Assembly: GCA_964019165.1 (NCBI GenBank)
Contig: OZ025280.1
Span: 9,666,428 to 9,730,427 of the forward strand
Length of the DNA: 64,000 bases
Source of the DNA: Mastigias papua
Lineage: Eukaryota > Cnidaria > Scyphozoa > Rhizostomeae > Mastigiidae
Reading direction: 5' to 3'
Part shown: positions 24,478 to 38,461 of the stretch, one piece after another
Position numbering within the stretch: the first letter of the stretch is position 1
Layout: each line of letters begins with the position of its first letter
Position numbers and translations under genes: made by a program
Notes under the pieces: model-generated
What the model was told of the DNA's origin: nothing
Database searches by the model: none
Seen by the model: the letters and a program-made list of their open reading frames with translations, nothing else

Positions 24478-26923
24478 TCTCTATTATACAAATTGTTGAA
24501 TGCACAAAATTGTTTAAAATGCTCTCTACAATGAGGCACTAATGAAACTACATGACATATTGTCTCCTGCTTCACTCAACTCTAACTTAAGGAGTCTTGG
24601 AAATAATTTTAAGATGTTATACCAAATACAATATAGCACATGAATTGGCAGGTATGAGTGGTTCTGTTATCATATAGGTGACCACTAATCCTGTCCACAG
24701 AGGTACACAATCAAGTCTGATCCATAAACGTAGGTGTTATACAACTGGAATCTGTGATAGGACTTGGTAGCTCAAGGTGATAAAACAAAAGAATATTGCT
24801 TAGTAGTCCTATATCACACATTTATATAATATATAACAGATTGTAAAACCCATGATTGAGCAGCGTGAATCATATTAGATATCAGCCAAAGTTCTTGGGG
24901 GGAGTCCATAGGTTATGGCTATACAAAACAAATAATGCAGCTATCCAGTACTAAATTATCTGTTACAGCCATGTGAAATTCAGATTTCAACCAATAATTG
25001 TAGTTGGATAGGGGAAAGTGGCCCCATAAATCAAATATTGCTATCTAGTACTAATTCACCCCTAAAAAACTATAATATCATATGCAGAATGAACTATGGA
25101 AGTCAGTAATTCTTTGAAATGAGTAATAATATATATCCTGTATCATCAACTCAGTGTCAAACGAAGGCATTACCTCAGTGGGGGCAAGGGGCTTCATAAC
25201 TTAAGTCTAGGAAATAAAAATGATGGTCATATCTAGTACTAATTCATCCCTTAAGAGTATATCATCACGTGCAGAATGATCTATGGACTTCGGTAATGGC
25301 ATTTATAACAAATGATCTCAGAAAGAAGGGCAACTGTGTCCCAACAGAAGAACATTCAGTATAGTGGAACCCCTTAAATTTGACTTGACCAGAATAACTC
25401 TACCATCTATAGTGGAAATAACTATGAAGCCTACTGTAAATACAGTGAAAACAAAATAAAAAAGAGTTACTGAGCTGAGAATAAAGTTGGTAACATCTTA
25501 GTGGTTGCCTGTGAAACGTGTATGATAAAATCAAGGAGTATATTTGACTGTAAGGGCAATATCTCAAATGTAAGCAAAGTGCCCAAACTTGAGACATCCT
25601 AACATCCAACTCACGTGCATATACTAAGAATCAAGAGCAAGCTAAAGCTCCTAGTACGTCAGCACATATTGCATTAAATACTTCCTCAATATCATAACCA
25701 TACTTCTGCGGTAACAAAACGGTAAGTTAGAAGAGAAAATCAAGCAAAACTGAGGGGAACTGCCTTGATGTTATTGCCCTGAAGCAAAGTTATGGAATCA
25801 CCCTCAAAGACCGCACTTAAATCCAAAACAAAGGACAACAGGTATCTGCGATCATGAGATGAACTTGGGAATCCCCTCGCATTTCACAGTACACATTACG
25901 ACACAGGTAAAGAGTGAAAGTAAAAACTGCAAATTTAGGGTAACCAAATTCAGCAATAGCCCTATACATAAGTCAGTGAAAGCATTCCACATACCAAGAC
26001 TTTATCCCCAAACACAACCGTATCCTATGTCATTCATACATGTGGCAAAAGCAATGGATAAATTCCAAGCTAGCAAGGAATACAACAGTAAACATACCAT
26101 AATCATTTCATCACAATGTAGTAAGAAACGTAGGATACCTTAGCGAATGAAATCAAGCAAAAAAGCATTAAACTGGAGGCAGAGCAACGAAATTCTCCTC
26201 CAGGTCACACGACAACTATACGGTAGTCCTAATCAAAACATTGCCAACTGAAAGCAGCAAGCATGCCATTCCATGTCATCTAAATAGGCATGAAAAGCAA
26301 ACAACCTGCCATAATCTAGCACCGAATACAAAGTCAAACATATGTTGAATGTCTTTTCACAATGTAGAAGGAAAAGCACGGTGATTTAGTACACAGCATC
26401 GAACAACTTTGAGAAGAACTGTCATGGCGGTAATTCACTCGAGGGAAGGTGGCTGAATCTCGTTGAAAGATATGGAAATAAATGGCTGGCAACAGTAGAA
26501 TACAGATGAAATGGACAAAGGACATACAGGAATTCTTAACTCAAACCATTTCAGGAAATTAGAGCTGGCTTACCTGGAAGAACTGCAACCAAAGTCTCCT
26601 CGCGATAACACACACAGTTACTTAGTCCTACTGGACCCCTCGCAAAACTGACAACACGCGGTCCAGCAGGGAGGAGCAACAGAATTGCTGGTAATGGCGA
26701 TAAGAGGAAAGTGGAATAACTCGGCGAAAAAAAATGATAAAAATCAGATCTCTTCCTATGTAAGTAGTAGACCCAAATGGCTACCCTCAACAGACATTTG
26801 GGGGCCATGGGACAAATACCCTGGGAGGAGATCGTGTAGGCGGAATCAGGTCACGTGGTACAAATCTGAGCAATCTGGTTGGTTTGGCATAAATTATCAT
26901 ATAGGCATCTTAGTATATAGAGA
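23937..26923 (-). mobile_element. Helitron-like non-autonomous unit, copy 1 (2987 bp)
   Basis: On the minus strand it begins TCTCTATATACTAAG (26923) and ends with a GC hairpin, 13 nt and CTAG (23937): canonical Helitron 5'-TC and 3'-hairpin-CTRR signals. Left flank ...CACAACA and right flank TTATCAAG rebuild the uninterrupted satellite exactly, so it lies between A and T with no target duplication, as Helitrons do. It consists of a 541-bp fold-back (23937-24477) and a body (24478-26923). No Rep/helicase gene or other convincing protein is present; short frames are conserved between copies only because the DNA is. A non-Helitron fold-back element cannot be fully excluded. Confidence 0.7.
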
Positions 26924-29900
26924 TTATCAAGATTTTCAATGACCCAAGTATAATGCCACTGAGAGTGGCGCTAATTGTAAGATCCAACCATTGTCTAATG
27001 AATCTTATCACAACATTATCATGATTTTCAATGACCCAAGTATAATGCCACTGAGAGTGGCGCTAATTGTAAGATCCAACCATTGTCTAATGAATCTTAT
27101 CACAACAGTATCAAGATTGTCAATGACCCAAGTATAATGCATCTGAGGGTGGCGCTAATTGCAAGATCCAACCATTGTCTGATGAATCTTATCACAACAT
27201 TATCAAGATTTTCAATGACCCAAGTATAATGCCACTGAGGGTGGCGCTACTTGTAAGATCCAGCCATTGTCTAATGAATCTTATCACAACATTATCATGA
27301 TTTTCAATGACCCAAGTATAATGCCACTGAGAGTGGCGCTAATTGTAAGATCCAACCATTGTCTAATGACTCTTATCACAACAGTATCAAGATTGTCAAT
27401 GACCCAAGTATAATGCCACTGAGGGTGGCGCTACTTGCAAGATCCAACCATTGTCTAATGAATCTCATCACAACATTATCAAGATTTTCAATGACCCAAG
27501 TATAATGCCTCTCAGGGTGGTGCTAATTGTAAGATCCAACCATTGTCTAATGAATCTTATCACAACATTATCAAGATTTTCAATGACCCAAGTATAATGC
27601 CACTGAGGGTGGCGCTACTTGTAAGATCCAACCATTGTCTAATGAATCTTATCACAACATTATCAAGATTTTCAATGACCCAAGTATAATGCCACTGAGA
27701 GTGGCGCTAATTGTAAGATCCAACCATTGTCTAATGACTCTTATCATAACATTATCAAGAATTTCAATGACCCAAGTATAATGCCACTGAGGGTTGCGCT
27801 AATTGTAAGATCCAACCTCCAACCATTGTCTAATGAATCTTATCACAACATTATCAAGATTTTCAATGACCCAAGTATAATGCCACTCAGGGTGGCGCTA
27901 ATTGTAAGATCCAACCATTGTCTAATGAATCTTATCACACCATTATCAAGATTTTCAATGACCCAAGTGTAATGCCACTGAGGGTGGCGCTTATTGTAAG
28001 ATCCAACCATTGTCTAATGAATCTTATCACAACATTATCAAGATTTTCAATGACCCAAGTATAATGCCACTGAGGGTGGCGCTAATTGTAAGATCCAACC
28101 ATTGTCTAATGAATCTTATCACAACATTATCAAGATTTTCAATGACCCAAGTATAATGCCACTGAAAGTGGCGCTAATTGTAAGATCGAACCATTGTCTA
28201 ATGAATCTTATCACACCATTATAAAGATTTTCAATGACCCAAGTATAATGCCACTGAGGGTGGCGCTAATTGTAAGATCCAACCATTGTCTAATGAATCT
28301 TATCATAACATTATCAAGAATTTCAATGACCCAAGTATAATGCCACTGAGGGTGGCACTAATTGTAAGATCCAACCATTGTCTAATGAATCGTATCACAC
28401 CATTATCAAGATTTTCAATGACCCAAGTATAATGCCACTGAAAGTGGCACTAATTGTAAGATCCAACCATTGTCTAATGAATCTTATCACACCATTATCA
28501 AGATTTTCAATGACCCAAGTGTAATGCCACTGAGGGTGGCGCTTATTGTAAGATCCAACCATTGTCTAATGAATCTTATCACAACATTATCAAGATTTTC
28601 AATGACCCAAGTATAATGCCACTGAGGGTGACGCTAATTGTAAGATCCAACCATTGTCTAATGAATCTTATCACAACACTATCAAGATTTTCAATGAACC
28701 AAGTATAATGCCACTGAGAGTGGCGCTAAGTGTAAGATCCAACCATTGTCTTATGACTCTTATCACAACATTATCAAGATTTTCAATGACCCAAGTATAA
28801 TGCCACTGAGGGTGGCGCTAATTGTAAGATCCAACCTCCAACCATTGTCTAATGAATCTTATCACAACATTATCAAGATTGTCAATGACCCAAGTATAAT
28901 GCCACTGAGGGTGGCGCTACTTGTAAGATCCAACCATTGTCTAATGACCCTTATCCCAACATTATCAAGATTTTAAATGACCCAAGTATAATGCAACTGA
29001 GGGTGGCGCTACGTGTAAGATCCAACCATTGTCTAATGAATCTCATCACAACATTATCAAGATTTTCAATGACCCAAGAATAATGCCTCTGAGGGTGGCG
29101 CTAATTGTAAGATCCAACCATTGTCTAATGAATCTTATCACAACATTACCAAGATTTTCAATGACCCAAGTATAATGCCACTGAGGGTGGCGCTAATTGT
29201 AAGATCCAACCATTGTCTAATGAATCTTATCACAACATTATCAAGATTTTCAATGACCCAAGTATAATGCCACTGAGGGTGGCGCTAATTGTAAGATCCA
29301 ACCATTGTCTAATGAATCTTATCACAACATTATCAAGATTTTCAATGACCCAAGTATAATGCCTCTGAGGGTGGCGCTACTTGTAAGATCCAACCATTGT
29401 CTAATGAATCTTATCACAACAGTATCAAGATTTTCAATGACCCAAGTATAATGCCACTGAGGGTTGCGCTACTTGTAAGATCCAACCATTGTCTAATGAA
29501 TCTTATCACAACATTATCAAGATTTTCAATGACCCAAGTATAATGCCACTGAGAGTGGCGCTAATTGTAAGATCCAACCATTGTCTAATGACTCTTATCA
29601 TAACATTATCAAGAATTTCAATGACCCAAGTATAATGCCACTAAGGGTGGCACTAAGTGTAAGATCCAACCATTGTCTAATGAATCTTATCACACCATTA
29701 TCAAGATTTTCAATGACCCAAGTATAATGCCACTGAGGGTGACGCTAATTGTAAGATCCAACCATTGTCTAATGAATCTTATCACAACACTATCAAGATT
29801 TTCAATGAACCAAATATAATGCCACTGAGAGTGGCGCTACTTGTAAGATCCAACCATTGTCTAATGACCCTTATGCCAACATTATCAAGATGTTAAATGA

Positions 29901-32900
29901 CCCAAGTATAATGCAACTGAGGGTGGCGCTACGTGTAAGATCCAACCATTGTCTAATGAATCTCATCACAACATTATCAAGATTTTCAATGACCCAAGAA
30001 TAATGCCTCTGAGGGTGGCGCTAATTGTAAGATCCAACCATTGTCTAATGAATCTTATCACAACATTACCAAGATTTTCAATGACCCAAGTATAATGCCA
30101 CTGAGGGTGGCGCTAATTGTAAGATCCAACCATTGTCTAATGAATCTTATCACAACATTATCAAGATTTTCAATGACCCAAGTATAATGCCACTGAGGGT
30201 GGCGCTAATTGTAAGATCCAACCATTGTCTAATGAATCTTATCACAACATTATCAAGATTTTCAATGACCCAAGTATAATGCCTCTGAGGGTGGCGCTAA
30301 TTGTAAGATCCAACCATTGTCTAATGAATCTTATCACAACAGTATCAAGATTTTCAATGACCCAAGTATAATGCCACTGAGGGTTGCGCTACTTGTAAGA
30401 TCCAACCATTGTCTAATGAATCTTATCACAACATTATCAAGATTTTCAATGACCCAAGTATAATGCCACTGAGAGTGGCGCTAATTGTAAGATCCAACCA
30501 TTGTCTAATGACTCTTATCATAACATTATCAAGAATTTCAATGACCCACGTATAATGCCACTAAGGGTGGCACTAAGTGTAAGATCCAACCATTGTCTAA
30601 TGAATCTTATCACACCATTATCAAGATTTTCAATGACCCAAGTATAATGCCACTGAGGGTGACGCTACTTGTAAGATCCAACCATTGTCTAATGAATCTT
30701 ATCACAACATTATCAAGATTTTCAATGACCCAAGTATAATGCCACTCAGGGTGGCGCTACTTGTAAGATCCAACCAGTGTCTAATGAATCTTATCACACC
30801 ATTATCAAGATTCTCAATGACCCAAGTATAATGCCACTGAGGGTGGCGCTTATTGTAAGATCCAACCATTGTCTAATGAATCTTATCACAACATTATCAA
30901 GATTTTCAATGACCCAAGTATAATGCCACTGAGGGTGGCGCTAATTGTAAGATCCAACCATTGTCTAATGAATCTTATCACAAAATTATCAAGATTTTCA
31001 ATGACCCAAGTATAATGCCACTGAGGGTGACGCTAATTGTAAGATCGAACCATTGTCTAATGAATCTTATCACACCATTATAAAGATTTTCAATGACCCA
31101 AGTATAATGCCACTGAGGGTGGCGCTAATTGTAAGATCCAACCATTGTCTAATGAATCTTATCACAACATTATCAAGATTTTCAATGACCCAAGTATAAT
31201 GCCACTGAGGGTGGCGCTACTTGTAAGATCCAGCCATTGTCTAATGAATCTTATCACAACATTATCATGATTTTCAATGACCCAAGTATAATGCCACTGA
31301 GAGTGGCGCTAATTGTAAGATCCAACCATTGTCTAATGACTCTTATCACAACAGTATCAAGATTGTCAATGACCCAAGTATAATGCCACTGAGGGTGGCG
31401 CTACTTGCAAGATCCAACCATTGTCTAATGAATCTCATCACAACATTATCAAGATTTTCAATGACCCAAGTATAATGCCTCTCAGGGTGGTGCTAATTGT
31501 AAGATCCAACCATTGTCTAATGAATCTTATCACAACATTATCAAGATTTTCAATGACCCAAGTATAATGCCACTGAGGGTGGCGCTACTTGTAAGATCCA
31601 ACCATTGTCTAATGAATCTTATCACAACATTATCAAGATTTTCAATGACCCAAGTATAATGCCACTGAGAGTGGCGCTAATTGTAAGATCCAACCATTGT
31701 CTAATGACTCTTATCATAACATTATCAAGAATTTCAATGACCCAAGTATAATGCCACTGAGGGTTGCGCTAATTGTAAGATCCAACCTCCAACCATTGTC
31801 TAATGAATCTTATCACAACATTATCAAGATTTTCAATGACCCAAGTATAATGCCACTCAGGGTGGCGCTAATTGTAAGATCCAACCATTGTCTAATGAAT
31901 CTTATCACACCATTATCAAGATTTTCAATGACCCAAGTGTAATGCCACTGAGGGTGGCGCTTATTGTAAGATCCAACCATTGTCTAATGAATCTTATCAC
32001 AACATTATCAAGATTTTCAATGACCCAAGTATAATGCCACTGAGGGTGGCGCTAATTGTAAGATCCAACCATTGTCTAATGAATCTTATCACAACATTAT
32101 CAAGATTTTCAATGACCCAAGTATAATGCCACTGAAAGTGGCGCTAATTGTAAGATCGAACCATTGTCTAATGAATCTTATCACACCATTATAAAGATTT
32201 TCAATGACCCAAGTATAATGCCACTGAGGGTGGCGCTAATTGTAAGATCCAACCATTGTCTAATGAATCTTATCATAACATTATCAAGAATTTCAATGAC
32301 CCAAGTATAATGCCACTGAGGGTGGCACTAATTGTAAGATCCAACCATTGTCTAATGAATCGTATCACACCATTATCAAGATTTTCAATGACCCAAGTAT
32401 AATGCCACTGAAAGTGGCACTAATTGTAAGATCCAACCATTGTCTAATGAATCTTATCACACCATTATCAAGATTTTCAATGACCCAAGTGTAATGCCAC
32501 TGAGGGTGGCGCTTATTGTAAGATCCAACCATTGTCTAATGAATCTTATCACAACATTATCAAGATTTTCAATGACCCAAGTATAATGCCACTGAGGGTG
32601 ACGCTAATTGTAAGATCCAACCATTGTCTAATGAATCTTATCACAACACTATCAAGATTTTCAATGAACCAAGTATAATGCCACTGAGAGTGGCGCTAAG
32701 TGTAAGATCCAACCATTGTCTTATGACTCTTATCACAACATTATCAAGATTTTCAATGACCCAAGTATAATGCCACTGAGGGTGGCGCTAATTGTAAGAT
32801 CCAACCTCCAACCATTGTCTAATGAATCTTATCACAACATTATCAAGATTGTCAATGACCCAAGTATAATGCCACTGAGGGTGGCGCTACTTGTAAGATC

Positions 32901-35900
32901 CAACCATTGTCTAATGACCCTTATCCCAACATTATCAAGATTTTAAATGACCCAAGTATAATGCAACTGAGGGTGGCGCTACGTGTAAGATCCAACCATT
33001 GTCTAATGAATCTCATCACAACATTATCAAGATTTTCAATGACCCAAGAATAATGCCTCTGAGGGTGGCGCTAATTGTAAGATCCAACCATTGTCTAATG
33101 AATCTTATCACAACATTACCAAGATTTTCAATGACCCAAGTATAATGCCACTGAGGGTGGCGCTAATTGTAAGATCCAACCATTGTCTAATGAATCTTAT
33201 CACAACATTATCAAGATTTTCAATGACCCAAGTATAATGCCACTGAGGGTGGCGCTAATTGTAAGATCCAACCATTGTCTAATGAATCTTATCACAACAT
33301 TATCAAGATTTTCAATGACCCAAGTATAATGCCTCTGAGGGTGGCGCTACTTGTAAGATCCAACCATTGTCTAATGAATCTTATCACAACAGTATCAAGA
33401 TTTTCAATGACCCAAGTATAATGCCACTGAGGGTTGCGCTACTTGTAAGATCCAACCATTGTCTAATGAATCTTATCACAACATTATCAAGATTTTCAAT
33501 GACCCAAGTATAATGCCACTGAGAGTGGCGCTAATTGTAAGATCCAACCATTGTCTAATGACTCTTATCATAACATTATCAAGAATTTCAATGACCCAAG
33601 TATAATGCCACTAAGGGTGGCACTAAGTGTAAGATCCAACCATTGTCTAATGAATCTTATCACACCATTATCAAGATTTTCAATGACCCAAGTATAATGC
33701 CACTGAGGGTGACGCTAATTGTAAGATCCAACCATTGTCTAATGAATCTTATCACAACACTATCAAGATTTTCAATGAACCAAATATAATGCCACTGAGA
33801 GTGGCGCTACTTGTAAGATCCAACCATTGTCTAATGACCCTTATGCCAACATTATCAAGATGTTAAATGACCCAAGTATAATGCAACTGAGGGTGGCGCT
33901 ACGTGTAAGATCCAACCATTGTCTAATGAATCTCATCACAACATTATCAAGATTTTCAATGACCCAAGAATAATGCCTCTGAGGGTGGCGCTAATTGTAA
34001 GATCCAACCATTGTCTAATGAATCTTATCACAACATTACCAAGATTTTCAATGACCCAAGTATAATGCCACTGAGGGTGGCGCTAATTGTAAGATCCAAC
34101 CATTGTCTAATGAATCTTATCACAACATTATCAAGATTTTCAATGACCCAAGTATAATGCCACTGAGGGTGGCGCTAATTGTAAGATCCAACCATTGTCT
34201 AATGAATCTTATCACAACATTATCAAGATTTTCAATGACCCAAGTATAATGCCTCTGAGGGTGGCGCTAATTGTAAGATCCAACCATTGTCTAATGAATC
34301 TTATCACAACAGTATCAAGATTTTCAATGACCCAAGTATAATGCCACTGAGGGTTGCGCTACTTGTAAGATCCAACCATTGTCTAATGAATCTTATCACA
34401 ACATTATCAAGATTTTCAATGACCCAAGTATAATGCCACTGAGAGTGGCGCTAATTGTAAGATCCAACCATTGTCTAATGACTCTTATCATAACATTATC
34501 AAGAATTTCAATGACCCACGTATAATGCCACTAAGGGTGGCACTAAGTGTAAGATCCAACCATTGTCTAATGAATCTTATCACACCATTATCAAGATTTT
34601 CAATGACCCAAGTATAATGCCACTGAGGGTGACGCTACTTGTAAGATCCAACCATTGTCTAATGAATCTTATCACAACATTATCAAGATTTTCAATGACC
34701 CAAGTATAATGCCACTCAGGGTGGCGCTACTTGTAAGATCCAACCAGTGTCTAATGAATCTTATCACACCATTATCAAGATTCTCAATGACCCAAGTATA
34801 ATGCCACTGAGGGTGGCGCTTATTGTAAGATCCAACCATTGTCTAATGAATCTTATCACAACATTATCAAGATTTTCAATGACCCAAGTATAATGCCACT
34901 GAGGGTGGCGCTAATTGTAAGATCCAACCATTGTCTAATGAATCTTATCACAAAATTATCAAGATTTTCAATGACCCAAGTATAATGCCACTGAGGGTGA
35001 CGCTAATTGTAAGATCGAACCATTGTCTAATGAATCTTATCACACCATTATAAAGATTTTCAATGACCCAAGTATAATGCCACTGAGGGTGGCGCTAATT
35101 GTAAGATCCAACCATTGTCTAATGAATCTTATCACAACATTATCAAGATTTTCAATGACCCAAGTATAATGCCACTGAGGGTGGCGCTAATTGTAAGATC
35201 CAACCTCCAACCATTGTCTAATGAATCTTATCACAACATTATCAAGATTTTCAATGACCCAAGTATAATGCCACTGAGGGTGACGCTAATTGTAAGATCG
35301 AACCATTGTCTAATGAATCTTATCACACCATTATAAAGATTTTCAATGACCCAAGTATAATGCCACTGAGGGTGGCGCTAATTGTAAGATCCAACCATTG
35401 TCTAATGAATCTTATCACAACATTATCAAGATTTTCAATGACCCAAGTATAATGCCACTGAGGGTGGCGCTTACTCTAAGATCCAACCAGTGTCTAATGA
35501 ATCTTATCACAACATTATCAAGATTGTCAATGACCCAAGTATAATGCCACTGAGGGTGGCGCTACTTGTAAGATCCAACCATTGTCTAATGAATCGTATC
35601 CCAACATTATCAAGATTTTCAATGACCCAACTGTAATGCCACTGAGAATGGCGCTAAGTGTAAGATCCAACCATTGTCTAATGAATCTCATCACAACATT
35701 ATCAAGATTTTCAATGACCCAAGTATAATGCCACTGAGGGTGGCGCTAATTGTAAGATCCAACCCTTTTCTAATGACTCTTATCACAACTGTATCAAGAT
35801 TGTCAATGACCCAAGTATAATGCCACTGAGGGTGGCGCTAAATGCAAGATCCAACCATTGTCTAATTAATCTCATCACAACATTATCAAGATTTTCAATG

Positions 35901-37920
35901 ACCCAAGTATAATGCCTCTGAGGGTGGCGCTAATTGTAAGATCCAACCATTGTCTAATGAATCTTATCACAACAGTATCAAGATTTTCAATGACCCAAGT
36001 ATAATGCCACTGAGGGTGGCGCTACTTGTAAGATCCAACCATTGTCTAATGAATCTTATCACAACATTATCAAGATTTTCAATGACCCAAGTATAATGCC
36101 ACTGAGAGTGGCGCTAATTGTAAGATCCAACCATTGTCTAATGACTCTTATCATAACATTATCAAGAATTTCAATGACCCAAGTATAATGCCACTGAGGG
36201 TGGCACTAAGTGTAAGATCCAACCATTGTCTAATGAATCTTATCACACCATTATCAAGATTTTCAATGACCCAAGTATAATGCCACTGAGGGTGACGCTA
36301 CTTGTAAGATCCAACCATTGTCTAATGAATCTTATCACAACACTATCAAGATTTTCAAAGAACCAAGTATAATGCCACTGAGAGTGGCGCTACTTGTAAG
36401 ATCCAACCATTGTCTAATGAATCTTATCACAACATTATCAAGATTCTCAATGACCCAAGTATAGTGCCACTGAGGGTTGCGCTAATTGTAAGATCCAACC
36501 TCCAACCATTGTCTAATGAATCTTATCACAACATTATCAAGATTTTCAATGACCCAAGTATAATGCCACTCAGGGTGGCGCTAATTGTAAGATCCAACCA
36601 TTGTCTAATGAATCTTATCACACCATTATCAAGATTCTCAATGACCCAAGTATAATGCCACTGAGGGTGGCGCTTATTGTAAGATCCAACCATTGTCTAA
36701 TGAATCTTATCACAACATTATCAAGATTTTCAATGACCCAAGTATAATGCCACTGAGGGTGGCGCTAATTGTAAGATCCAACCATTGTCTAATGAATCTT
36801 ATCACAACATTATCAAGATTTTCAATGACCCAAGTATAATGCCACTGAGGGTGACGCTAATTGTAAGATCGAACCATTGTCTAATGAATCTTATCACACC
36901 AATTATAAAGATTTTCAATGACCCAAGTATAATGCCACTGAGGGTGGCGCTAATTGTAAGATCCAACCATTGTCTAATGAATCTTATCACAACATTATCA
37001 AGATTTTCAATGACCCAAGTATAATGCCACTGAGGGTGGCGCTAATTGTAAGTCCAACCATTGTCTAATGAATCTTATCAAAACATTATCAAGATTTTCA
37101 ATGACCCAAGTATAATGCCACTGAGGGTGGCGCTAAGTGTAAGATCCAACCATTGTCTAATGAATCTTATCACAACATTATCAAGATTTTCAATGACCCA
37201 AGTATAATGCCACTGAGGATGGCGCTAATTGTAAGATCCAACCATTGTCTAATGAATCTTATCACAACATTATCAAGATTTTCAATGAACCAAGTATAAT
37301 GCCACTGAGAGTGGCGCTAATTGTAAGATCCAACCATTGTCTAATGAATCTTATCACACCATTATCAAGATTTTCAAAGACCCAAGTATAATGCCACTGA
37401 GGGTGACGCTAATTGTAAGATCCAACCATTGTCTAATGAATCTTATCACAACACTATCAAGATTTTCAATGAACCAAGTATAATGCCACTGAGAGTGGCG
37501 CTAATTGTAAGATCCAACCATTGTCTAATGAATCTTATCACAACATTATCAAGATTTTCAATGACCCAAGTATAATGCCACTGAGGGTGGCGCTAATTGT
37601 AAGATCCAACCTCCAACCATTGTCTAATGAATCTTATCACAACATTATCAAGATTTTCAATGACCCAAGTATAATGCCACTGAGGGTGGCGCTACTTGTA
37701 AGATCCAACCATTGTCTAATGAATCTTATCCCAACATTATCAAGATTTTCAATGACCCAAGTGTAATGCCACTGAGAATGGCGCTAAGTGTAAGATCCAA
37801 CCATTGTCTAATGAATCTCATCACAACATTATCAAGATTTTCAATGACCCAAGTATAATGCCACTGAGGGTGGCGCTAATTGTAAGATCCAACCATTGTC
37901 TTATGAATCTTATCACAACA
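26924..37920 (+). repeat. 92-bp satellite array, block 5 (about 120 monomers)
   Basis: The longest uninterrupted block. Variants include GCCTCTGAGGG, GCAACTGAGGG, ACTCAGGGTGG and the 99-bp monomer. It contains a 3970-bp tandem duplication and nested 920-bp duplications. Confidence 0.95.
27181..35120 (+). repeat. 3970-bp higher-order repeat, two copies
   Basis: Rare variants recur with a 3970-bp shift: CCAGCCATTG at 27259 and 31229, the 99-bp monomer near 27815 and 31785, GTCTTATGACTC at 28749 and 32719. The two copies are almost base-identical. Inside each there is a ten-monomer (920-bp) duplication: ATGCAACTGAGGG at about 28993 and 29912, and again at about 32963 and 33882. Confidence 0.85.
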
Positions 37921-38461
37921 CTAGCTTAGTACTGATAGCCCGCTAGAACGCGAACTTCCCTAGCTCCAGTTGAAATGTTGCATATTAGCCTTGGAAAGAC
38001 TAACACTGTGCCCCCATGAAAGTTGCATGTCCTGGTCGCATAGGATCACGAGAAGGTGACGTTATGGGACTATTCGATGGAGCACGTGACTTTCGGCCTT
38101 GCATTGTGCAAATCGACGAAAATTGCGAGAAAAAATTGTGCAAAAAGTGGTCGGATACCTGCGCTAGGCTACGGGGCAGTAAAGGGACAGGAAGAAAGTC
38201 AAGAAGCCCCGTAGCCTAGCGCAGGTATCCGAGCATTTTTTGCACAATGTTTTCTCGCAATTTTCTTCCATTTGCACAATGCAAGGCCAAAAGTCACATG
38301 CTCCATCGCAGAGGCCCATGACGTCACCTTCTCGTGATCCTATGCGACCAGACCAAGCAATTTTCATGGGGGCACAGCGTTAGTCTTTCCAAGGCTAATA
38401 TGCAACTTTTGAACTGGGGCTAGGGAAGCCCGCGTGTAGCGGGCTATCAGTACTAAGCTAG
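37921..38461. repeat. fold-back palindrome of unit 2
   Basis: 541 bp, same arm and loop layout as unit 1, with CTAG on both outer ends. It differs mainly by the mutated left hairpin and a few arm substitutions (GGCCAAAAG for GGCCGAAAG in the right arm). Confidence 0.9.

Noticed and set aside
25400..26942. Short frames repeated in every Helitron-like body (69, 94, 63 and 85 codons)
   Set aside because: They are shared because the copies are nearly identical; the old copy and U2 do not keep them open.
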